In this document: positions 14,790 to 20,323 of the stretch, in pieces
Position numbering within the stretch: position 1 is the stretch's first letter
Layout of the letters: every line of letters starts with the position of its first letter
From: Christensenella sp. UBA5327
GTDB taxonomy: Bacteria > Bacillota > Clostridia > Christensenellales > Aristaeellaceae
Assembly: GCA_002411105.1 (NCBI GenBank)
Contig: DHQX01000012.1
Coordinates: 24,218 to 44,540, forward strand
Reading direction: 5' to 3'
DNA length: 20,323 nucleotides
The notes under the pieces: model-generated
Seen by the model: the letters and a program-made list of their open reading frames with translations, nothing else
Databases searched by the model: none
What the model was told of the DNA's origin: nothing
Made by a program: the position numbers and the translations under genes

Positions 14790-14827
14790 CTGGGGAGGAA
14801 AAATTTTTCAAAAATTTTCCTCCCCAG
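14790..14827. repeat. 38-bp near-perfect palindrome, possible bidirectional terminator or dispersed repeat
   Basis: CTGGGGAGG (14790-14798) pairs with CCTCCCCAG (14819-14827), and the inner A and T tracts (14799-14808 and 14810-14818) pair with one unmatched A. It starts 25 bp downstream of the carboxyethylornithine synthase-like gene, so it could end that transcript. The T-tracts are inside the stem rather than after it, and a purine-rich flank (AAAGGAGGGGTCTGGGGAGG) continues toward the ArsC-like gene. It may be one copy of a dispersed palindromic repeat. Confidence 0.55.
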
Positions 14828-14852
14828 CAATTCCTTTGTCATTTCCCGCCCT

Positions 14853-15827
14853 TCACGCGCAGGGCAGTCCCCGGGCCTCTCTAAAGCTCCTGATCTCCTC
14901 CTGGATGATCCTCCCCTGGTCGATCACCAGGGCGGGCTTTAGGTGCCGGGGCATTTTGCCCTCAATGAGGGGGTCAATCAGCGGGGCCAGGCCCCGGCTC
15001 AGGACGCGGCTGACGGTCTTGGGGTACATGGCGGGGGTGTTGTCCACCGCGTAGTGGATGACGCCGTCCACCGTATACACCGGGTCATCAATGGTGGTGG
15101 GGCGGGAGGTTTCGATCTCCAGCCCCTGGTTGCAGGTGACGTCAATGATCAGCGTCCCCGGTTTCATTTTTTTCAGGTCGTCCCGGTAAATGATCCGGTC
15201 AGGGCGGCTGGTATCCCACATGATGCAGTTGACCAACACGTCATAATCAAACATCTTTTTACGGAAAAGCTTTTCAAATTTGCGGGGGTAGACATCCACC
15301 TGGGCTCCCAGGCCGTGGAGGATGCGCAGGGCGCCCTTGGCGGTTTGCCCGTTGCCCAGGATGGCCACGGTGGCGTCATAGGGCATCTTGCCGCTGTGCC
15401 TGAAGCCATGGAGGATGGCGGCCTCGCCAGCCACCTCCCGGTTGCGGTAGAAGATGTAGCGCCCGTCCTCATAGATCTCCTCCCAGGCGAGGACCGTGTG
15501 TTTGCCCCTTAGCACAGCGGTGGTAAAATCCGTCATCTGCACGGCGTGGGCCCAGCCAAAAAGGATGCGGCCAGGGGCCAGCTCGTCCAGATAGTCCGCG
15601 TCACCCAGCTTCACATCGGCGATGATGTCACACCCAAGGGCCTCTGCCCGGGGCACGATCCTGGCCCCCTGGCGGCGATAAGCGCTGTCGGGAATGCCCA
15701 GGGAATTGCCGTAGCCTTCCTCAAAAAACAGCTTGCGGCGGTGGGCAATCTGGGGCAGGTCCTGGGGCAGGAGCGCGCGGCGCTCCTCGTTGTTCTTGTG
15801 GCTGATGATCAGCCCGATGCTGCGCAT
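14853..15827 (-). CDS. N5-(carboxyethyl)ornithine synthase-like NAD(P)-dependent dehydrogenase
   Basis: A 324-residue protein of the alanine dehydrogenase/saccharopine dehydrogenase fold. N-terminal IGLIISHKNNEERRALLPQD, FFEEGYGNSLGI, FGWAHAVQ, WEEIYEDGR and the Rossmann loop GNGQTAKG (158-165) resemble the Lactococcus N5-(L-1-carboxyethyl)-L-ornithine synthase, about 313 residues. That enzyme joins pyruvate to the side-chain amine of ornithine (or lysine) with NADPH. TYP/VYTVDGVIHYAVDNTPA is the conserved C-terminal catalytic segment (VDxTPS in homologs). Substrate here is inferred by family resemblance only. A strong ribosome binding site (AAAGGAGG, 7-base spacing) precedes ATG 15827. A promoter is seen upstream at 15920-15948 and a palindrome downstream, so the gene looks monocistronic. 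No ornithine biosynthesis gene is nearby. Confidence 0.87.
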   Translation of the reverse strand: MRSIGLIISHKNNEERRALLPQDLPQIAHRRKLFFEEGYGNSLGIPDSAYRRQGARIVPRAEALGCDIIADVKLGDADYLDELAPGRILFGWAHAVQMTDFTTAVLRGKHTVLAWEEIYEDGRYIFYRNREVAGEAAILHGFRHSGKMPYDATVAILGNGQTAKGALRILHGLGAQVDVYPRKFEKLFRKKMFDYDVLVNCIMWDTSRPDRIIYRDDLKKMKPGTLIIDVTCNQGLEIETSRPTTIDDPVYTVDGVIHYAVDNTPAMYPKTVSRVLSRGLAPLIDPLIEGKMPRHLKPALVIDQGRIIQEEIRSFREARGLPCA

Positions 15828-15919
15828 GGTGCGCCTCCTTTCCAGCTGATGGGGCCAGGCCCGCCGATGCGGGTTGAAAAGGGATATGCTGTTTGTTTTG
15901 GGATGGGGGATACGCTTTA

Positions 15920-15948
15920 AAAGTAACGGATGCGTGGGGGAATGTCAA
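15920..15948 (-). promoter_or_regulatory. Promoter of the carboxyethylornithine synthase-like gene
   Basis: Read on the - strand: a consensus TTGACA (15948-15943), a 17-bp spacer, then TACTTT (15925-15920), which keeps the key T, A and final T of the -10. Transcription would begin near 15913, leaving a leader of about 85 bases before ATG 15827. The leader holds no structure I recognise. Confidence 0.5.
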
Positions 15949-15972
15949 TCAGGGGTCAAAGAGAACCCGCCA

Positions 15973-16749
15973 TCAGCCCCTGGCTCTTCCCACCGGCGCC
16001 ATATACACCACAAACTCGTCCTTCCCGTCCAGGCCCAGGAGCTGATCTGCCGCTGGCTGGTCATAGGCGGCCACCGCACAGGTGCCAAGCCCCGCGGCTT
16101 CCGCCGCCAGGTAGAGGTTCTGGCAGAGGTGGCCGGCGTCAATGGCGATCACCTTGTGGGAGGCCTCCCGGTAGCGCCACTCGGTGCGGTAGGGCACGGC
16201 GCTCCAGACAAAGGTGGCAGGCGCCAGGCCCACAAAGGTCTGCCCTAGGGCGGCCTCAGCCACCAAATCCGGCAGGTTGGCGGGGCTCCCCAGCAACACC
16301 AGGGCGTGGGAGAGGGGCAGATAGCGCCAGATGCCCGCCTCAAACACCTGCCCATCCCGGGCGGCTGAGGGCTGGGTGAGGGCCAGATAGGTTTCAAACG
16401 GGTGGCGGTTGCCAGCGGAGGGCACGGTGCGCAGCACCCGCTCGCCCTTGGCCCTGCGCACGCCTTGGGTGGCCCACAGGAGGAAGGAAAGCTCCTCCGC
16501 GGAAAGGCCGCCCGGCTGATATTTTCGGACGCTTTGCCGATTGGCGATCAGCGCGGCCAGGTCATGGCTGAGGCGCACAGCTCCCTGCCAGGCGGGCAGG
16601 GGCCTGGCTTGCTGCCCCTTGGCCAGCGGCTTTTCCACTGCTGGCATCGGGTGCCCCAGGGACTGGTCGGTGCGGCTGAAGTCGGTGCGCCGCCTGATGT
16701 CATCCTTCAAAAATTCGCGCAGGGTATGGATGGTTTCCTGGTCTTTCAT
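15973..16749 (-). CDS. Stand-alone SagB/ThcOx-type FMN nitroreductase
   Basis: A 258-residue protein of the nitroreductase fold. RQSVRKY (71-77) is the FMN phosphate-binding segment. LSFLLWATQGV and RTVPSAGNRHPFETYL are signatures of the SagB/ThcOx branch, and the C-terminal part has AIDAGHLCQNLYLAAEAAGLG and YMAPVGR. SagB proteins oxidise azolines to azoles in peptide natural products, but many Clostridia carry single-gene relatives without cyclodehydratase, precursor or exporter. None of those is present here, so a general flavin reductase is the safer call. Start ATG 16749 (MKDQETIHTL) has GGGAGG five bases upstream; an in-frame start 33 bases further up lacks such a site. The gene starts just downstream of the terminator of the reductase gene. 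No own promoter was recognised. Confidence 0.87.
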   Translation of the reverse strand: MKDQETIHTLREFLKDDIRRRTDFSRTDQSLGHPMPAVEKPLAKGQQARPLPAWQGAVRLSHDLAALIANRQSVRKYQPGGLSAEELSFLLWATQGVRRAKGERVLRTVPSAGNRHPFETYLALTQPSAARDGQVFEAGIWRYLPLSHALVLLGSPANLPDLVAEAALGQTFVGLAPATFVWSAVPYRTEWRYREASHKVIAIDAGHLCQNLYLAAEAAGLGTCAVAAYDQPAADQLLGLDGKDEFVVYMAPVGRARG

Positions 16750-16770
16750 CGCTGCCTCCCAAGTGTTTTC

Positions 16771-16808
16771 AAAAAGCCGCAAGGGGCCGCCGCCACAGCG
16801 ACAGCCCC
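16771..16808 (-). terminator. Rho-independent terminator of the flavinylated reductase gene
   Basis: Read on the - strand: GGGGCTGTCGC (16808-16798), loop TGTG, then GCGGCGGCCCC (16793-16783) give an 11-bp stem with two G-U pairs. TTGCGGC and a TTTTT run (16775-16771) follow. It starts 23 bp after the stop codon of the reductase gene, in the right orientation. Confidence 0.6.
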
Positions 16809-16830
16809 CTGCTTCAATGCATCAAGGATG

Positions 16831-18606
16831 TTACTCTCCCTTGGCCGCTTCGGTGCCTGCGATGCGCCCAAACACCAGGATATCGGCCAGGGCGTTGCCG
16901 CCCAGGCGGTTGGTGCCATGGATGCCGCCGGTCACCTCACCCGCCGCGTACAGGCCGGGGATGGGCTGGCCCAGCTCGCTGAGAACCTGGGTTTTGGTGT
17001 TGATGCGCACGCCGCCCATGGTGTGGTGCATGGTGGGCACGCGCTTGCCCGCGTAGAAGGGGCCGTTGTCAATGGGGGTGCCGTAAAGCGTGCGGCCAAA
17101 GGCGTCGGGCTCCTTGCTGAGGCAGTGCTTGTTGTATTCCTCCAGCGCCGCCTTCAGGTTTTCGACCGGCACGTCAATCTGCGCGCACAGCTCTTCCAGG
17201 GTTTCGCCCTTGAAGGCGCGGCCCGCGGCGATGAGGGAATCGATGGATTCGTTGAAGTTGTTTTTTATATCGCCTGTGGGATAGGTGTCGGAATCCATGA
17301 TCACCCACAGGAAGGCGCCGGGCTGGGCAAACAGCGCGTGGGTCATCTCATCCCGCCTGCCGCCTTCGTTGACAAAGCGCTTGCCCTCCGCGTTGACAAA
17401 GATGCGGCTTTCAACCCCGTGCTCAATGGCGCCAGACAGGCTGCCGGTCTCCGGGTCGCCCAGGGGGAGCAGCTGGAGGTTGCCCATCTGGATGAGATCA
17501 GCGCCCAGCTTCATCAGCATCTTGATGGCATCGCCCGTGGCGCCGGGGTGGTTGGTGGAGGGGATGGAGGCGTCCAGAGTGGCCCACTGGATGTTGTAGG
17601 CCTGGCGCAGCTCCACATTGCGGGAGAAGCCGCCCATGGCGCAGACCACGCCCTTGGCAGCCATGGCGGTCACGGTGTTGCCGGTTTCGCCGGTGCATTT
17701 GACGCCCACCACCCGGCCGGTTTCATCGGTGATGAACTCCTCCGCCTTGGTGTTCAGGCGCACTTCGATGCCCTTGTTGGCCTCCACATAGTCCATATAC
17801 GTCTTGAAGAACCCGGTGCCAACGGGCATGGAGGGCTTCCAGGCGCGGGGCCAGAGGCCGCCAAGCACCGTGAAGGGCTCCGCATTGAATTCCATGCCCA
17901 TGCCCTTAAGCCATTCCACGCCGTCCCAGACGTTGCTGACCAGGGTGTGAATCAGATCGGGATACCCCTGCTTGTCGCCGCCTTCATAGGTCTGGGTGTA
18001 GTGCCATTCCACCGAGTCATTCTGCCGGATGGCCATTTCGCTGCGGTCATCCACGGCGTTGAGCGCGCCGCCAGCCAGGATGGTGTTGCCGCCCACCTTG
18101 GGCATTTTTTCAATCACCAGCACGGTGGCGCCGTTCTGATGGGCCTGCACGGCAGCCGCCATGCCAGCACCGCCTGCGCCAATCACCACCACGTCAGCGG
18201 AAAGCTCCTCGTCCGCGGCTTTTTCCACCACGACTTCGGCTTTTTCCTGATAGTTGGCCGGGTCAAAGCCCGCCTGGGTGATGGCATCCTCCATGGCCTT
18301 GATGATGGCTTGCGAGGTCATGGAAGCGCCGCCCACCACGTCCACCTTGATGGACTGGCTGGCCACGATCTCCGGCAGCAGTCTCTCAAACGCCGCATCG
18401 GCAATGCCCGGCGTTTCCTTGCTTTCCACCAGTTTGACCTCCAGGATTTTGCCCTGGGCGTCAAAGGACACGTCCAGCACCACGGAATCCTTGCCGCCGA
18501 TGCCGCTTTCGCCCCTGCCGGTGACCGTCTTGCCCTCCCCCAGCGCCAGCGCCATGGTGAACAGCATCACCACGCTCAATGCCAGGGCAACGATTTTTCT
18601 GCTCAT
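16831..18606 (-). CDS. Exported fumarate-reductase-like flavoprotein with covalent-FMN domain
   Basis: A 591-residue protein. It has a Sec-type signal peptide (MSRKIVALALSVVMLFTMALA), an FMN_bind domain (about 25-115) with the flavinylation motif DVVGGAS in which S95 is the expected FMN acceptor, and an FAD_binding_2 domain from residue 137 (GAGGAG at 143-148). The reductase core shows EGKRFVNEGGRRDE (proton-relay Arg), MHHTMGG and GTNRLGGNA. This domain order is that of extracytoplasmic fumarate/urocanate-type reductases of anaerobes, which reduce an alkene-like electron acceptor using electrons delivered through ApbE-attached FMN. The real acceptor is not predictable. The start at 18606 has GAGGAGGG at good spacing; an upstream in-frame GTG at 18621 overlaps that site. 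It has its own promoter and terminator; no apbE or electron-donor gene is in the window. Confidence 0.9.
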   Translation of the reverse strand: MSRKIVALALSVVMLFTMALALGEGKTVTGRGESGIGGKDSVVLDVSFDAQGKILEVKLVESKETPGIADAAFERLLPEIVASQSIKVDVVGGASMTSQAIIKAMEDAITQAGFDPANYQEKAEVVVEKAADEELSADVVVIGAGGAGMAAAVQAHQNGATVLVIEKMPKVGGNTILAGGALNAVDDRSEMAIRQNDSVEWHYTQTYEGGDKQGYPDLIHTLVSNVWDGVEWLKGMGMEFNAEPFTVLGGLWPRAWKPSMPVGTGFFKTYMDYVEANKGIEVRLNTKAEEFITDETGRVVGVKCTGETGNTVTAMAAKGVVCAMGGFSRNVELRQAYNIQWATLDASIPSTNHPGATGDAIKMLMKLGADLIQMGNLQLLPLGDPETGSLSGAIEHGVESRIFVNAEGKRFVNEGGRRDEMTHALFAQPGAFLWVIMDSDTYPTGDIKNNFNESIDSLIAAGRAFKGETLEELCAQIDVPVENLKAALEEYNKHCLSKEPDAFGRTLYGTPIDNGPFYAGKRVPTMHHTMGGVRINTKTQVLSELGQPIPGLYAAGEVTGGIHGTNRLGGNALADILVFGRIAGTEAAKGE

Positions 18607-18653
18607 AATAACCCTCCTCACGTCACTATTTGTTTTTGGAATACCGCTTTATA

Positions 18654-18682
18654 ATGATAACGAAAAGCGAAGGATAGCGCAA
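18654..18682 (-). promoter_or_regulatory. Promoter of the flavinylated reductase gene
   Basis: Read on the - strand: TTGCGC (18682-18677), a 17-bp spacer, then TATCAT (18659-18654), five of six matches to TATAAT. A start near 18647 would give a leader of about 40 bases. Confidence 0.5.
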
Positions 18683-18721
18683 GGGCAAGATGAGAGATTA
18701 TTCCTGAATGCGCAACTTTTT

Positions 18722-20170
18722 TCAGTGCCCCCGGCGCCACACCGCAGGGCTGAAAAGCAGGAGCATGGGGATGAACTCAAGCCTTCCCAGCAGCATCAGG
18801 AAGGACAGGAGGTATTTGACGCCAAAGGAGAAGTGGCCGTAATTGGCCATGGGCCCCACCAGGGAAAGCCCGGGCCCCACGTTTGACAGGCAGGCGGCGG
18901 TGGCGGAGAAGCTGGTGGTGAAGTTCACCCCGTCAAGGGACACCAAGAGGGTGCCTAATAGCAGCATCGCCATATACAGCACAAAAAACACCAGCACGCT
19001 GCGCAGGGTATCCTCATCCACCGTCTCTTTGTCCAGCTTGATCAGCTTCACCTTGCGCGGCTGCACCGAGCGGCTCACCTCACGGGCGCTGAGCTTGCCC
19101 AGCAGCGCCAGCCGCACCACCTTGATGCCTCCGGCGGTGGAGCCTGCGCAGGAGCCCATCAGCATCAGCATCAACAGCAGAATCCGGGAGAACTGGGGCC
19201 ACAGGTCAAAATCGCTGGTGGAATACCCGGTGGTGGACATGATGGAGGACACCTGGAAGCTGGCGTGCCGCAGCGCCATGCCCACCCCGCCGTAGTGGGG
19301 GATGGTATTGAGGGTGATCAGGAGAATCGCGCTGAGCGCCACCGCATAGTACAGCCGCACCTCGCCATGGCGCAGGGATTTCAAGCCATCGCCTTTCACC
19401 AGGCGGAAATAGACGATGAAATTGGTGCCAAACAGCAGCATGAACACCGTGATCAAGACCTCTGCCGCCAGGTTGTTGTAGGCCCCCACCGACAGGTTGC
19501 GGTTGGAAAAGCCGCCGGTGCCGGCGGTGCCCATGGCGTGGATCACGCTGTCAAACACCGGCATGCCCGAGATGACCAGCAGCAGGATCAGCGCCGCTGT
19601 CATCACCGCGTAGATCAGGTACAATATCCGCGCTGTGTCAGACATCCGGGGCAGCATTTTGCTAAACGTGGGGCCGGGGCTCTCCGCCCTGGCCAGGTGG
19701 GCGCTGCGGCTGCCCACCTTGGGTATCACCGCCAGGGTCAGGATCAACACCCCCATGCCCCCCACCCAGTGGGTGAAGGAGCGCCAGAACAGAATGCCCC
19801 GGGGAAAGGCCTCCACCTGGCTGAAAATGGTGGCTCCCGTGGTGGTGAAGCCGGACACCGTCTCGAAAAAGGCGTCCCAGTAGAAGGTGGTGACGCCCGA
19901 AAACATAAAGGGCAGCGCCCCAAAGGCTGAGAAGATGATCCAGGCCAGGCCCACCACCACAAAGCCTTCCCGGGGGCGCATGGTCTTGTCCCGCGGCTTG
20001 ACCAGCAGCATCATGGGCAAGGCAAAGGCCAGCAGGATAGCCGCTGTATACAAAAAGGCCGGGGCATCCCCCTGGCGGTCCCACAGGCTGACCCCCAGGG
20101 CAGGCAGCAGCATGCCCGCTTCCAGGGCCAGAAGCCTGCCCAAAAGGGTGATGACCAGCGCGTAATTCAC
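18722..20170 (-). CDS. TrkH/KtrB-family potassium uptake channel subunit
   Basis: A 482-residue integral membrane protein with about ten hydrophobic spans. The four pseudo-repeat pore loops that form the K+ filter are seen in order: TTTGATIF, GTAGTGGFSNRN, STTGYSTSDFD and LSNVGPGL. The signature SCAGSTAGGIKVVR lies before the last pore. Trk/Ktr channels import K+ and need a cytoplasmic NAD/ATP-binding TrkA/KtrA partner, which is not in the window. Start is GTG at 20170 (MNYALV), with GGGGA about 7 bases upstream; the upstream gene ends only 12 bp before it, suggesting an operon. A stretch of 115 bp separates it from the next gene downstream, with no obvious terminator but with that gene's promoter. 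Confidence 0.92.
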   Translation of the reverse strand: MNYALVITLLGRLLALEAGMLLPALGVSLWDRQGDAPAFLYTAAILLAFALPMMLLVKPRDKTMRPREGFVVVGLAWIIFSAFGALPFMFSGVTTFYWDAFFETVSGFTTTGATIFSQVEAFPRGILFWRSFTHWVGGMGVLILTLAVIPKVGSRSAHLARAESPGPTFSKMLPRMSDTARILYLIYAVMTAALILLLVISGMPVFDSVIHAMGTAGTGGFSNRNLSVGAYNNLAAEVLITVFMLLFGTNFIVYFRLVKGDGLKSLRHGEVRLYYAVALSAILLITLNTIPHYGGVGMALRHASFQVSSIMSTTGYSTSDFDLWPQFSRILLLMLMLMGSCAGSTAGGIKVVRLALLGKLSAREVSRSVQPRKVKLIKLDKETVDEDTLRSVLVFFVLYMAMLLLGTLLVSLDGVNFTTSFSATAACLSNVGPGLSLVGPMANYGHFSFGVKYLLSFLMLLGRLEFIPMLLLFSPAVWRRGH

Positions 20171-20182
20171 CTGATTTCCCCG

Positions 20183-20323
20183 CTATTCTTCCGGGGTGAG
20201 GGGGGCGAGGATCTCCAGCGCCCCCGCCAGCAGCTTTTTCGCATCGCCTGAGCCCAAATAGCCGATCTTGGCGGCCTTGCCATCGATGGAGATGATGCCT
20301 GTGCCCTCAGCCACCTCAAGCAT
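20183..20323 (-). CDS. 3' end of an unrecognised protein upstream of trkH-like gene (partial)
   Basis: On the - strand the frame is open from the window edge to TAG at 20183-20185, encoding 46 residues: GTGIISIDGKAAKIGYLGSG followed by a Leu/Ala-rich helix ending LAPLTPEE. An ATG sits exactly at the window edge, so this may be either a small protein or the tail of a longer one. I do not recognise it as the end of TrkA. The 12-bp gap to the TrkH-like GTG start implies co-transcription. Confidence 0.5.
   Translation of the reverse strand: MLEVAEGTGIISIDGKAAKIGYLGSGDAKKLLAGALEILAPLTPEE

Noticed and set aside
16402..18654. A 750-codon open frame on the + strand opposite the SagB-like and reductase genes
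   Set aside because: It is antisense to two well-supported proteins, its translation is low-complexity (His/Gly/Ala-rich) with no domain, and such frames are expected from GC-rich codon bias.

Overview
The window looks like chromosomal DNA of a GC-rich, Gram-positive anaerobe of the class Clostridia, probably gut-associated. This rests on the protein families and their phrasing: multi-SH3 cell-wall proteins, WG-repeat secreted proteins, M42 aminopeptidases, an N5-(carboxyethyl)ornithine synthase-like enzyme and an exported FMN-bearing reductase. Strong purine-rich ribosome binding sites and sigma-A type promoters fit too. The order or genus cannot be named from the sequence. I see no prophage, IS element, CRISPR array, rRNA or tRNA.

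Left part (1-3321, + strand): the 3' part of a secreted cell-wall protein (five SH3-like repeats, a peptidoglycan-binding domain and an unnamed His-rich C-terminal domain) overlaps a BaiN/YhiN-type flavoprotein.

Middle (3343-8916, + strand): a strong extended -10 promoter opens a tightly packed run of three tandem, diverged M42 aminopeptidases, a YbjQ-family protein, and a short alanyl-tRNA synthetase. The synthetase lacks the beta-barrel before the editing core and the C-terminal C-Ala domain, and carries an insertion of about 80 residues. Peptide breakdown to amino acids is the obvious theme of the peptidases; a link to the synthetase is only a matter of proximity.

Then (8951-11784, + strand) a secreted WG-repeat protein built from two duplicated lobes, directly abutted by the C-terminal remnant of a DUF4143-type ATPase. 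These are followed by a GNAT acetyltransferase and a small membrane zinc-ribbon protein. This is the most accessory-looking stretch. A P3-type Mg2+ transport ATPase (11869-14400) follows behind its own TATAAT box.

Right part (14403-20323, - strand): an ArsC/Spx-fold thioredoxin-like protein converging on the ATPase, a 38-bp palindrome, a carboxyethylornithine synthase-like dehydrogenase with its own promoter, and a stand-alone SagB-type nitroreductase. Beyond these lie an exported flavinylated fumarate-reductase-like enzyme with promoter and terminator, a TrkH/KtrB potassium channel subunit, and the 3' end of an unrecognised gene.

The most interesting items are the short AlaRS with its insertion, the three-paralog M42 operon, the unnamed C-terminal domain of the first protein, and the ATPase remnant fused end-to-start to the WG-repeat gene. 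I did not find a clear multi-gene system that I would call new.
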